Assembly (NCBI GenBank): GCA_934167305.1
Contig: CAKPKQ010000013.1
Location: forward strand, 1 to 30,753
Direction of reading: 5' to 3'
Length of the DNA stretch: 30,753 nucleotides
DNA from: an uncultured Clostridia bacterium
Lineage (GTDB): Bacteria; Bacillota; Clostridia; TANB77; CAG-508
Shown here: positions 14,442-22,586 of the stretch, piece after piece
How positions within the stretch are numbered: the first letter of the stretch is position 1
How the letters are laid out: each line of letters opens with the position of its first letter
Program-made: the position numbers and the translations under genes
Notes under the pieces: model-generated
What the model was told of the DNA's origin: nothing
Databases searched by the model: none
Seen by the model: only the letters and a program-made list of their open reading frames with translations

Positions 14442-15716
14442 ATGAATTATCAAAAAGAAGAAATAAAACCAGGTATAACTTTACACCAAATTTATACTGA
14501 AAAATATAAAACAAATTTAAATGCTATATTTCTAGCAACACCATTAAAAAAAGAAAATGTCACATTAGATGCATTACTTACTGCAGTTTTAAGAAGAGGT
14601 ACTAAAAATATACCATCACAAGATTTAATTAGCCAAAAATTGGAAATGCTATATGGAGCTAGCTTTGACTGTGGAGTTGAGAAAACAGGTGATAATCACA
14701 TAATGAAATTTTATTTAGAGACATTAAGTGAAGAATTTTTACCATCTTCAGAAGACATATTAAAAGAAGCAATGGAAATTCTAACAGATATAATTTTTAA
14801 TCCTCTAATAGAAGGAGACAAATTTAAACCAGAGTATGTTGAGGGAGAAAAGAAAAACCTAAAACAAATTATAGAAGCAAAAATTGATAACAAAACCAAA
14901 TATGCTTATGATAGATGTATTGAGGAAATGTTTAAAAATAAACCATATGGCTTATACAAATATGGCTATATAGAAGATCTAGAAAAAATTACACCAGAAG
15001 AATTATACACTTACTATAAAACATTAATAAACAACTGCAAAATAGATATATTCTACTCTGGAACAATAGACAAAGAGAAAGTAAAACAAACAATAGAACA
15101 AAATGAAAACATTAAAAAATTAAATGCAAGAAAACCTGAATATGTTGTTAATAATGAAACAACAGAACAAACAGAAAGCAAAGAACCTAAAATAATAAAT
15201 GAAAGTATGCAAGTTACTCAAGGAAAACTTGTAATAGGATTAAATGTAAATGAAACGGCCGAAAATAGTAGATTTATAACATCTGTGTATAATGCAATAT
15301 TAGGTGGTGGAGCAAATTCAAAATTGTTTCAAAATGTACGTGAAAAAGCAAGCCTAGCATATACAGCAGGATCAAATTATAACAGAACAAAAAACTGCAT
15401 ATTTATACGTGCAGGAATTGAAATACAAAATTATCAAAAGGCACTAGATACAATTAAACAACAATTAGAAGATATGAAAAATGGTAATTTTACAGACAAA
15501 GATATTAAAGACAGTAAAGAACTAATAGTAGCATCTATAGAGGGCATATCAGAAGAGCAAGATACTGAAATAACCTATTACTATGGACAAGAATTAGCTG
15601 ATAGATTCGTAAACTTAAAAGAATACATGGAAAAAATAAGAGAAGTAACTAAAGAGCAAATTATTCAAATAGCACAAAATATAAAAATTAATACTGTTTA
15701 TTTTTTGAAAGATTAA
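14442..15716 (+). CDS. M16 peptidase-like protein, YfmF type (non-catalytic partner)
   Basis: Protein of 424 residues with two M16 (insulinase/processing-peptidase) halves. The second-half motif GKLVIGLNVNE...AILGGGANSKLFQNVREK, followed by SLAYTAGSNY, is typical. The zinc-binding HxxEH motif expected near residue 50 is missing (the region reads LRRGTKNIPSQ), so this copy should be inactive and act as the partner of the next gene product. A TTG reading in the same frame at 14379 is the promoter's -35 box; GAGGG before the ATG at 14442 sets the start. Pairs of this kind are annotated in Firmicutes as YfmF/YfmH (EF-P 5-aminopentanol modification-associated), but the role here is unproven. Confidence 0.82.
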   Translation: MNYQKEEIKPGITLHQIYTEKYKTNLNAIFLATPLKKENVTLDALLTAVLRRGTKNIPSQDLISQKLEMLYGASFDCGVEKTGDNHIMKFYLETLSEEFLPSSEDILKEAMEILTDIIFNPLIEGDKFKPEYVEGEKKNLKQIIEAKIDNKTKYAYDRCIEEMFKNKPYGLYKYGYIEDLEKITPEELYTYYKTLINNCKIDIFYSGTIDKEKVKQTIEQNENIKKLNARKPEYVVNNETTEQTESKEPKIINESMQVTQGKLVIGLNVNETAENSRFITSVYNAILGGGANSKLFQNVREKASLAYTAGSNYNRTKNCIFIRAGIEIQNYQKALDTIKQQLEDMKNGNFTDKDIKDSKELIVASIEGISEEQDTEITYYYGQELADRFVNLKEYMEKIREVTKEQIIQIAQNIKINTVYFLKD

Positions 15717-15729
15717 AAGAGGTGAAAAA

Positions 15730-17004
15730 ATGAAAATTATAGAAAGCTCAAAAATTAAAGAAAAAGCATATGTTGAAAAATTAGAAAATGGCATGAAAGT
15801 AATTATAATACCAAAGCAACACACAAAAAAGAAATATATAATATGGGGTACTCATTTTGGATCAATAGATAATCATTTTATAATGCCAAAAACAGGAGAA
15901 GAAGTATATATACCAGATGGAGTTGCACATTTTTTGGAACACAAAATGTTTGAACAACCAGATGGAACTAATAGTTTAGACACTCTAATGGCACTAGGAC
16001 TTGACGCAAATGCATATACAACAAATGACCACACAGCATATTTATTTGAGTGTACAAACCATTTTGAAGAAGGATTAAATGAACTTATGGACTATGTACA
16101 ACATCCATATTTTACAGACGAAAATGTTGAAAAAGAAAAAGGTATAATAGGTCAAGAAATAAAAATGTATGATGACGATCCTGGCTGGCAATTATATATG
16201 AATGCTTTAGATTGCATGTATAAAGAAAATCCAATAAAAATAGATATTGCAGGGACAGTAGAATCTATTAGCAAAATAGATCCAGATGTATTATATAAAT
16301 GCTATAACACATTTTATCACCCATCAAATATGACCATGGTAGTATGTGGAGACTTTGAACCAGAAAAATTGTTAGAAGAAATAAAAAAACGTCTGTTACC
16401 AAAAGAAGGACAATCAGATATAAAAAGAATATATACTGCAAAAGAAGATAAAATAAATATGCCAGAAAAAATAACAAAAATGGAAGTAAGTACACCAATA
16501 TTTATGATAGGCTATAAAGATATCGAAAATAATCAAAAAGAAGCAATTAAAAAGCACATTGCAATTGAAATATTATTAAATATAGTTATAGGAAAAAGCT
16601 CAAAATTATATAAAGAACTATATGAAGAAGGTTTATTACTGACACAACCGGATTTTGACTATGAGTTTAGCTCACAATATGCACATACATTAATATCAGG
16701 AGCATCAAAAGAACCTAAAAAAGTTGCAGAAAAAATAACTAAAAGAATAGAAGAACTAAAACAACAAGGACTAAATGATGAGGAATTTGAAAGAGCTAGA
16801 AGAAAATTATATGGTGATTATGTTATAGAATATAATAATGTAGCTAATATTGCTAGAATGTTTTTAGCAGATACAATGAAAAATGTGCAAAGCTTTGATT
16901 ATATAGAAGAATTTGAAACAGTAACAAAAGAATATGCACAAGAAATTTTAAAAGACATGTTTAAAAATGAAAATATGGTTTTATCTATAATTGAACCAAA
17001 CTAA
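15730..17004 (+). CDS. M16 zinc metallopeptidase, YfmH type
   Basis: Protein of 424 residues with the inverted zinc motif HxxEH (VAHFLEHKMFEQPDG, around residues 65-79). A second glutamate ligand follows about 75 residues later in EKEKGIIGQEIKMYDDDPGW. The C-terminal half includes GKSSKLYKELYEEGLL, matching the M16 second domain. It starts 13 bases after the preceding gene with AAAGAGGTG as ribosome site, so both are made from one mRNA and probably form a heterodimeric chamber with one active site. It is presumed to be cytoplasmic because there is no signal peptide. A strong terminator follows. Confidence 0.87.
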   Translation: MKIIESSKIKEKAYVEKLENGMKVIIIPKQHTKKKYIIWGTHFGSIDNHFIMPKTGEEVYIPDGVAHFLEHKMFEQPDGTNSLDTLMALGLDANAYTTNDHTAYLFECTNHFEEGLNELMDYVQHPYFTDENVEKEKGIIGQEIKMYDDDPGWQLYMNALDCMYKENPIKIDIAGTVESISKIDPDVLYKCYNTFYHPSNMTMVVCGDFEPEKLLEEIKKRLLPKEGQSDIKRIYTAKEDKINMPEKITKMEVSTPIFMIGYKDIENNQKEAIKKHIAIEILLNIVIGKSSKLYKELYEEGLLLTQPDFDYEFSSQYAHTLISGASKEPKKVAEKITKRIEELKQQGLNDEEFERARRKLYGDYVIEYNNVANIARMFLADTMKNVQSFDYIEEFETVTKEYAQEILKDMFKNENMVLSIIEPN

Positions 17005-17010
17005 AAAATA

Positions 17011-17055
17011 ACAGAAGTATAATTTGGACAAATACAATTATACTTCTGTCGTTTT
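17011..17055 (+). terminator. Terminator of the M16 pair
   Basis: Perfect 14-bp stem (17011-17024 / 17036-17049) followed by CGTTTTTTG. Confidence 0.92.
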
Positions 17056-17066
17056 TTGTGGAAAAA

Positions 17067-17133
17067 TATCGAATGAAAACGAATTATAAAACAACATAAA
17101 AAGTAATAAAAAACAATGTAGAAAAATGTCGAA
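17067..17133 (+). promoter_or_regulatory. Two Spo0A-box-like sites upstream of spo0E
   Basis: TGTCGAA at 17127-17133 equals the core Spo0A box. TATCGAA at 17067-17073 differs by one base. Both sit in a shared context GAAAAATRTCGAAYGAAAA, exactly 60 bases apart, upstream of the spo0E-like promoter. Short motifs like this also occur by chance. Confidence 0.4.
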
Positions 17134-17173
17134 CGAAAAATGGCAAAACACTACAAAATAAGCCAAAATATAG

Positions 17174-17202
17174 TTGACTAACTTGTAAAATTATGGTATT
17201 TT
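17174..17202 (+). promoter_or_regulatory. Promoter of the Spo0E-like gene
   Basis: TTGACT (17174-17179), 17 bases, TATTTT (17197-17202), about 45 bases before the ATG. Confidence 0.55.
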
Positions 17203-17246
17203 AAATATATACTAAAGAAAAATTATGAAAAAGGAGAGTGATTTTT

Positions 17247-17429
17247 ATGTTAAATGATGAAATTTGTAAATTAAGGGAAGAATTAAATTGCAGTATTATT
17301 AATGGGGAAGATTATTCAATCATCTATCAAATAAGTGTGCAACTAGATGAACTAATAGCAACATATTACAACATGGAAACAAAGTCACCAAAAAGGAAAA
17401 CAAGGAGATTGGAATTAGCAGAAAGCTAG
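17247..17429 (+). CDS. Spo0E-like aspartyl-phosphate phosphatase
   Basis: Small cytoplasmic two-helix protein of 60 residues. Spo0E-family proteins remove the phosphate from Spo0A~P and so delay sporulation. The family signature is clear: LNDEICKLREELN in helix 1, and QISVQLDELIATYYNM in helix 2, which corresponds to the S-x-x-L-D-x-L-I core. A basic tail (SPKRKTRRLE) follows. A GTG at 17238 in the same frame overlaps the ribosome site AAGGAGAG (17231-17238) and is rejected in favour of the ATG at 17247. It has its own promoter and terminator. It implies a spore-former or a relative that has kept Spo0A. Confidence 0.85.
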   Translation: MLNDEICKLREELNCSIINGEDYSIIYQISVQLDELIATYYNMETKSPKRKTRRLELAES

Positions 17430-17445
17430 AATTTAATTATATATT

Positions 17446-17492
17446 ACAAATGTAGAAGGTACCAAATAAAAAAAGGTGCCTTCTATATTTGT
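17446..17492 (+). terminator. Terminator of the Spo0E-like gene
   Basis: An 18-bp stem (17446-17463 / 17475-17492) with two G-U pairs and an A-rich loop. The T run after it is weak (TTTG), but the stem is long. Confidence 0.75.
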
Positions 17493-17517
17493 TTGAAAAA
17501 AATATTACAAACCCTTT

Positions 17518-17539
17518 ACATTTATATTACATTTATATT
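17518..17539. repeat. Tandem 11-bp direct repeat
   Basis: ACATTTATATT occurs twice head to tail (17518-17528, 17529-17539), about 40 bases before the -35 box of the first pilin gene. Its period equals that of the repeats at 18901-18944. Confidence 0.6.
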
Positions 17540-17579
17540 AAAATAAAGAAAAGTTGAAAAATATATGCTATATTAATAC

Positions 17580-17608
17580 TTGAAAAAACAAAAAAAATAA
17601 GTTATAAT
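17580..17608 (+). promoter_or_regulatory. Promoter of the conjugation pilin genes
   Basis: TTGAAA (17580-17585), 17 bases, TATAAT (17603-17608). It is the first promoter of the secretion cluster. Confidence 0.75.
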
Positions 17609-17639
17609 ATAGAAAATACCTATTCATAGGAGAATTTTG

Positions 17640-18071
17640 ATGAAAAATAAAAAAATATTAAGTTTAATAATAATTTCATTATTAGCAATTATAATTTTAA
17701 CACCAACATTTGCTATGGCAAGTGGACCTATAGATAATCCGGATGCATTTGATCCGAGCAAAACATCATTGTCTAATACAAAAGCTACAGAAAAAGTAAA
17801 AGTAATATTAAATGTAATTTCAGTAGTTGGAATAATTGTTGGAGTAATTACCTTAACAATAATAGGTGTAAAATATATGCTAGGATCTGTACAAGAAAAA
17901 GCGGAGTACAAAAAAACAATGTTTAGTTATTTAATAGGAGCTATACTTTTAGTTTCAATATGTACTATTGTACAATTTATTTATCGCATAACAAACAACA
18001 CAATTGGGCAAGTTACTCCATCAAGTGGAAGCAAAATACTTGTGGGTAACTTAATATTAGAAACAAAATAA
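17640..18071 (+). CDS. Type IV secretion pilin-like protein (VirB2/TrbC type), copy 1
   Basis: Protein of 143 residues: signal peptide with probable cleavage after FAMA, a short polar segment, then two transmembrane helices (about 58-82 and 97-117). The helices are joined by the basic loop YMLGSVQEKAEYKKTM, which recurs in the two following proteins. This layout is that of VirB2/TrbC-like pilins and of the small pilin proteins of Gram-positive conjugation systems. It has a longer C-terminal tail (ITNNTIGQVTPSSGSKILVG...) than the other copies. AGGAG at 17628-17632 supports the ATG at 17640. Confidence 0.75.
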   Translation: MKNKKILSLIIISLLAIIILTPTFAMASGPIDNPDAFDPSKTSLSNTKATEKVKVILNVISVVGIIVGVITLTIIGVKYMLGSVQEKAEYKKTMFSYLIGAILLVSICTIVQFIYRITNNTIGQVTPSSGSKILVGNLILETK

Positions 18072-18096
18072 TTAATTAAAATAAAAAGGAATGTTT

Positions 18097-18477
18097 ATGG
18101 TAAAAAAGATAATTTTCATTTTAACAACAATTATAGTTTTATTCATAGGTTGTACAAATATAATTAATGTAAAGGCATGTGACGATATAATTGAGAATGC
18201 AGACAGTTTTGTGCAATCAGGAAAATCGTCAACAGATACATTGAATGGAACTGAATTACAAAAGGGGTCAGGTATATTATATAATGTATTGCTAACAATA
18301 GGTGTTGCTGCTGCAGTTATTACAGGAGCTATACTTGGCATACAATTTATGACAGGAAGTGTAGAGCAAAAAGCAAAAGTAAAAGATTCACTAATTCCGT
18401 TTGTGGTTGGATGTGTAATAATATTTGGAGCATTTGGAATTTGGAAATTAGTAATAACAATAATGAATAAAGTATGA
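18097..18477 (+). CDS. Type IV secretion pilin-like protein, copy 2
   Basis: Protein of 126 residues with a signal sequence and two transmembrane helices joined by the loop FMTGSVEQKAKVKDSL. It is the most divergent of the three pilin-like copies. The N-terminal hydrophobic stretch contains a cysteine (IGCTNI) that could be a lipidation site, and a second cysteine (KACDD) follows. An ATG at 18091 abuts the ribosome site AAAAGGA; the ATG at 18097 has proper spacing and is preferred. Confidence 0.68.
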   Translation: MVKKIIFILTTIIVLFIGCTNIINVKACDDIIENADSFVQSGKSSTDTLNGTELQKGSGILYNVLLTIGVAAAVITGAILGIQFMTGSVEQKAKVKDSLIPFVVGCVIIFGAFGIWKLVITIMNKV

Positions 18478-18486
18478 TTTTAAAAT

Positions 18487-18507
18487 TGTTTCATTTAAAA
18501 TGAAACA
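18487..18507 (+). other. Small hairpin between pilin genes 2 and 3
   Basis: TGTTTCAT and ATGAAACA form a perfect 8-bp stem with a TTAAA loop, followed by TTTATAAT. It may be a processing site or weak attenuator that adjusts the ratio of pilin copies. Confidence 0.5.
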
Positions 18508-18542
18508 TTTATAATAAATAAAATAAAAAAGGAGGATATACT

Positions 18543-18902
18543 ATGAAAAAATCAATGAAAATAGTAAGTATCTTATTAATAGTAGCAATGGCTTTAATTA
18601 CATTAAGTACATCAGTTTATGCAGCAGACGGAATAATAGATCAAATGAAACCAAATTATTCTGATGATAGTGGAATTGCCTCAGTAGGACAAAAAATTAC
18701 AAATATTATTTCAACAGTTGGAATAGTTATAGCTGTAATTGTATTATTAATATTAGGTATTAAATATATGATTGGTAGTGCTTCTGAAAAAGCAGAATAC
18801 AAGAAAACTATGATTCCATACTTAGTAGGAGCTGTATTGGTATTTGGAGCATCTGCTATAGCAAAAGTAGTAGTAAACATGGCTTCAACAATTACAGGCT
18901 AA
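18543..18902 (+). CDS. Type IV secretion pilin-like protein, copy 3
   Basis: Protein of 119 residues: signal peptide with cleavage probably after SVYA, a polar segment, then two transmembrane helices with the shared loop YMIGSASEKAEYKKTM and a helix 2 reading LVGAVLVFGASAIAKVV. It is closest in plan to copy 1. It has the strongest ribosome site of the three (AAAGGAGG, 7 bases before the ATG), so it may be the major pilin. A repeat array and a terminator follow directly, which separates the pilin unit from the channel genes. Confidence 0.78.
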   Translation: MKKSMKIVSILLIVAMALITLSTSVYAADGIIDQMKPNYSDDSGIASVGQKITNIISTVGIVIAVIVLLILGIKYMIGSASEKAEYKKTMIPYLVGAVLVFGASAIAKVVVNMASTITG

Positions 18903-18944
18903 TATTACAAGAATATTACAAAAATATTACAAAAATATTAAAAG
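18901..18944. repeat. Four tandem 11-bp repeats
   Basis: Units AATATTACAAG, AATATTACAAA, AATATTACAAA and AATATTAAAAG, exactly head to tail, starting inside the stop codon of pilin copy 3. They look like iterons or a phased protein-binding array close to one DNA turn per unit, but simple AT-rich expansion is possible. Confidence 0.7.
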
Positions 18945-18968
18945 TGCATTTTATATGCACTTTTTTTT
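18940..18968 (+). terminator. Terminator of the pilin unit
   Basis: AAAAGTGCAT and ATGCACTTTT form a 10-bp stem followed by a run of T residues. Confidence 0.88.
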
Positions 18969-18977
18969 GTTTTATGG

Positions 18978-19006
18978 TTACATTTTTCGAGCTTATTTGC
19001 TATAAT
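18978..19006 (+). promoter_or_regulatory. Promoter of the secretion channel operon
   Basis: TTACAT (18978-18983), 17 bases, TATAAT (19001-19006), with extended -10 TGCTATAAT. It lies right after the pilin terminator. Confidence 0.65.
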
Positions 19007-19050
19007 ATATATTGAGTTAAAATATATAACAAAACAAAGGAGGAAACATA

Positions 19051-19395
19051 ATGGGAACATACAATTTACCCAGAAGTGTAAAAGGCGAAAACAGAATTTT
19101 ATTTATATTTTCAACTAAAGGCCTTATATGGACAGTAGGATTTGCAGCTGTTGGACTAGTATTTTACTTTATATTAAAAATGTTTAATCTTACAATGGCT
19201 GGCATTATAGTAGTAGCTGTATTTGCACTAATTGGTTTTGCAATTGGTACATTAAAAGTTCCAGAAATAGCAAAATTTGAATTTAGTAAAAAAACAGGTG
19301 GAGAAAACATTGATGATGTAATAAGAAGAGCTATAAAATTTAAAATGAAAGGCAAAAAAATATATACATATAAGGAGGGAACAAAAGATGAATAG
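19051..19395 (+). CDS. PrgI-family type IV secretion membrane protein
   Basis: Membrane protein of 114 residues with two closely spaced helices (about 26-45 and 49-69). A short soluble tail contains the family feature in which a VPEIAKFEFSKKTGGENIDD region follows the second helix. The N terminus YNLPRSVKGENRILFIFSTK is also typical. PrgI proteins take the place of VirB3 in Gram-positive conjugation channels and sit beside VirB4 genes, as here. AAAGGAGG precedes the ATG. Its last codons overlap the next gene by 8 bases, so translation is coupled. Confidence 0.88.
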   Translation: MGTYNLPRSVKGENRILFIFSTKGLIWTVGFAAVGLVFYFILKMFNLTMAGIIVVAVFALIGFAIGTLKVPEIAKFEFSKKTGGENIDDVIRRAIKFKMKGKKIYTYKEGTKDE

Positions 19396-20596
19396 TATAA
19401 ATACAATTACATTGGTTTTAACAGTTGTTTTAGGTATAATGTTAATGTTGCTATTAGTACTTGGTATATTAGCTGCAAAATCAAAAAGTCAAAAGAAAAG
19501 TCAAGATAAAGATGAAATGATAGGAGCAAAAGATACTAAAAAAGCTAAAACAGCCAAATCATATAGTATAGAATCTGTATTTGATTTTATGGAATTTGAT
19601 AAAATCGAAGACAATATGATAATAACAAAAAATGGTGTAAAATATATAATGGTTGTAGAATGCCAAGGGGTAAATTATGACCTTATGTCACAAGTTGAAA
19701 AAAACTCAGTTGAGGAAGGTTTTATTCAATTTTTAAATACGTTAAGACATCCTGTTCAAATATATACACAAACAAGAACAATAAACCTAGAAGGTAGTAT
19801 ACAAACCTATCGTGCTAAGGTAGAAGAAATAGAAAATGAACTTGAAAAAGAAAAAAGAAAATATCAACAAATGCTAAATTCAGACGAATATACAGACGAA
19901 GAATTAAAAGCTGCATTTTTTGAATTAACAAAAACAACGAACTTATATGAATATGGAAAAGACATTATTTATACAACTGAAAAAATGAGCTTAAATAAAA
20001 ATGTATTAAACCAAAAATATTATGTTGTTATACCATATTATTCAGATGAGCTTGGAGAAAATGATTTTGATCAAAAAGAAATTACAAGTTTAGCGTTTTC
20101 AGAATTATATACAAGAGCACAATCAGTTATTAGAACTTTAGGAGTATGCGGAGTTAACGGAAGAATACTTGATTCTAACTCTTTAGCAGATTTACTATAT
20201 GTTGCATATAACCGTGATGATGCAGAAGTATATGGAATAGATAAAGCAATTCAAGCAGGTTATGATGAGCTATACTCAACAGCACCTGATGTACTTGATA
20301 AAAAAATGAAAGCATTAAATGAAAAAATTGAACAAGAGGCATTTGAAAAAGCAAATGAAAAAGTATTAGAAGCAAAATCAGATAAAGAAAAAGCTTTAGA
20401 GAAAAAAGAAGAGTCAATGGATGATTTGATTGCTCAAATGGCAAAATTAATTATTGACCAAAACAAAAATGCTGTAGGAAAAGATATTGCACAAAGTGCA
20501 ATTGAAAAAATAAATCAAGATACAGCAAAAAGAAAAGGAAGACCAAGAAAGCAAGCAGTAAAACAAGAAGAGGAGGGTACAGAAGATAATGAGTAA
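19388..20596 (+). CDS. Membrane-anchored protein resembling the VirB4/TraC N-terminal domain
   Basis: Protein of 402 residues with one N-terminal transmembrane helix (about 7-30). A soluble domain (about 60-290) reads like the N-terminal part of TraC/VirB4 ATPases: FIQFLNTLRHPVQIYTQTRT, YYVVIPYY, ELYTRAQSVIRTLGVCGV, LADLLYVAYNRDDAEVYG. A charged coiled coil (about 295-350) and a basic tail (KRKGRPRKQ) end the protein. It has no Walker motifs. It overlaps the ATPase gene by 8 bases, and that ATPase has an unusually short N-terminal part, so the pair may be a VirB4 split into two chains. This is my inference; the similarity should be tested by structure prediction. Confidence 0.65.
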   Translation: MNSINTITLVLTVVLGIMLMLLLVLGILAAKSKSQKKSQDKDEMIGAKDTKKAKTAKSYSIESVFDFMEFDKIEDNMIITKNGVKYIMVVECQGVNYDLMSQVEKNSVEEGFIQFLNTLRHPVQIYTQTRTINLEGSIQTYRAKVEEIENELEKEKRKYQQMLNSDEYTDEELKAAFFELTKTTNLYEYGKDIIYTTEKMSLNKNVLNQKYYVVIPYYSDELGENDFDQKEITSLAFSELYTRAQSVIRTLGVCGVNGRILDSNSLADLLYVAYNRDDAEVYGIDKAIQAGYDELYSTAPDVLDKKMKALNEKIEQEAFEKANEKVLEAKSDKEKALEKKEESMDDLIAQMAKLIIDQNKNAVGKDIAQSAIEKINQDTAKRKGRPRKQAVKQEEEGTEDNE

Positions 20597-22577
20597 AAAA
20601 TCTAAAAAACAACAAGAAGAATTTTTACAAGGTAGAAAAAATGATTATACAAAACCAGAAGAATTTAAAATTCTAAGAAAGAAAACAATAAAAGAATTAA
20701 TAGCTCCATCTGGAATTGATACAACCAACATTGATCACTTGGAAATAATATCAAATGTTACAAGATATGCAAGAAGCTTTTTTGTATCGAGCTTACCAAG
20801 AATGTGTACTTTCCCAGAACTTTTTAGAGATATGTATTTGTTTGGAGATATAAATACATCAATATACATAAACCCAATACAAGAGTCTAGATCACAAAAT
20901 GAATTAAACAGAGTTATAAATGAACTAGAAACAGAAAGAATTGTAGCAGCAGATAGAGGAAATATAAACAGAGAAAGCACATTAGGGCAAAAAAGATATG
21001 AGGCAGAGCAATTAAGAGATGAAATAGCAGCAGGTTATAACAAACTTTATGAAGCTTCAATTGTTGCAACACTATTTGCATATAGCTTAGATGATTTAAA
21101 TAGATACACAAAACTATTATCAACAGAGATGTCTAAATCGTTAGTAAATATAAAGAGTGCATGGGCAATGCAAGAGGATGCATTTAAATCAAATTTACCT
21201 TTGATGGATGATAAAATAAAAAGAGTACATACTTTTGACCGTAGATCTATGGGAACTGTATTTCCATTTACAACTTCAGAAGTAGGACATCCATCAGGAA
21301 TACCTTTAGGAATAAATAAACAAACTGGAGTACCAATTTTATTTGACAATTTCCACAATTCACTAACAAACTATAATATGGTTATATTTGCTAAATCTGG
21401 TGCTGGTAAATCAGTAACAATGAAAACTTTAATTTCTCGTTCAGCAGTATTAATGGGAATTCAAAGTTTAGCACTAGATGCCGAGGGCGAGTATAGCATT
21501 GTGGCAGAAAGCTTAGGTGGAATAAATGTAGTTCTTTCACCAACTTCAAAAACAGTTATTAATATATTTGATATTGAAACAGAAGTTGCAAAAGATGAAA
21601 TTACAGGAAGAGAAAGATTAGTGCTTAATGTTGAAAACAAAGTAGAAGACGTAACACAAGCTTTACTTACAATGGCAAGAGGTAGTACAAGAAGTCAAGA
21701 AGTAAATGAACTTACAAAACAAATCATTGCAGAATCTGTTGCAGAAGAATATGCAGCACATGGAATCAACTCAGATCCAAACAGCTTGTATGAAGCAACA
21801 AATGGCAGACTAGATGGAAACATGCTAGGAAAAGAAAGAAAGAAAATGCCAACAATTGGTTCTTGGTATAGAAGAATACAAAACAAAGCAGCAGAAAACA
21901 CAAATCAAGATTATAATTTCCACTATAGTTATTTGTTAAAAGTTATGAAACAATATATAAGAGAATATGATGGACAAATGGCATATTTTGATGGACAATC
22001 TACATTTGATTTGTTAGATGGTACATTATTTATAAACCTAGATATATCACAACTAGAGGAAAGATTTGCAAGACCACTAGCACAACAAATTTTACTAGCA
22101 TGGATTTGGGAAAAGTATGTTAAGAAAAACAGTGAAGATAGAAGCAAAGCTGCTAAAAAGAGAGTTTTGGTTGATGAGGCATGGATGCTTTTACCATACC
22201 CAGAAGCTGTAGACTTTTTAAATACTATGGCAAGACGTGCCAGAAAAAGAAATGTATCTTTGGCAATTATTTCACAAAGATTTCAAGACTTCTACGAAAA
22301 ACCAGAAGCACAAGCAGTATTAACATCATCAGATACAAAACTATTTTTAGCACAAGATAAATCAGAAATACAATATCTAAAAGAGGTATTTAAATTAAGT
22401 GAAGGTGAATCTAACTTTTTAATTACATGTTTTAAAGGTGAAGGCTTATTAAAAGTAGGGGCAGATAGTGCAATAATTCAAATAAAACCTACTGCAAAAG
22501 AATTTGAATTTGTTGAAACAAACTTAAATAAATTAGCACAGATGAAAAGTAGAAAAAGAAGACAAGAAATCTATTAG
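20589..22577 (+). CDS. VirB4/TraE-type conjugation ATPase
   Basis: Cytoplasmic ATPase of 662 residues that powers type IV secretion assembly and transfer. Walker A is residues 268-275 (AKSGAGKS) and Walker B is RVLVDEAWMLL with D529-E530. The downstream motif LAIISQRFQDF and the final KLFLAQDKSEIQYL are also typical of VirB4. Upstream of Walker A, the segment YARSFFVSSLPRMCTFPEL followed by FRDMYLFGDINTSIYINP matches the second half of the VirB4 N-terminal domain. Only about 265 residues precede Walker A, fewer than in one-piece VirB4 proteins; the missing part may be the preceding gene. No own ribosome site is obvious apart from GAGGAGGG (20570-20577) inside that gene. Confidence 0.93.
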   Translation: MSKKSKKQQEEFLQGRKNDYTKPEEFKILRKKTIKELIAPSGIDTTNIDHLEIISNVTRYARSFFVSSLPRMCTFPELFRDMYLFGDINTSIYINPIQESRSQNELNRVINELETERIVAADRGNINRESTLGQKRYEAEQLRDEIAAGYNKLYEASIVATLFAYSLDDLNRYTKLLSTEMSKSLVNIKSAWAMQEDAFKSNLPLMDDKIKRVHTFDRRSMGTVFPFTTSEVGHPSGIPLGINKQTGVPILFDNFHNSLTNYNMVIFAKSGAGKSVTMKTLISRSAVLMGIQSLALDAEGEYSIVAESLGGINVVLSPTSKTVINIFDIETEVAKDEITGRERLVLNVENKVEDVTQALLTMARGSTRSQEVNELTKQIIAESVAEEYAAHGINSDPNSLYEATNGRLDGNMLGKERKKMPTIGSWYRRIQNKAAENTNQDYNFHYSYLLKVMKQYIREYDGQMAYFDGQSTFDLLDGTLFINLDISQLEERFARPLAQQILLAWIWEKYVKKNSEDRSKAAKKRVLVDEAWMLLPYPEAVDFLNTMARRARKRNVSLAIISQRFQDFYEKPEAQAVLTSSDTKLFLAQDKSEIQYLKEVFKLSEGESNFLITCFKGEGLLKVGADSAIIQIKPTAKEFEFVETNLNKLAQMKSRKRRQEIY

Positions 22578-22586
22578 GGGGAAGAT

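Noticed and set aside
17238..17246. GTG start for the Spo0E-like gene
   Set aside because: It overlaps the AAGGAGAG ribosome site; the ATG at 17247 has correct spacing.
17518..18944. CRISPR array from the short tandem repeats
   Set aside because: The units are 11 bp with no spacers and no cas genes nearby.
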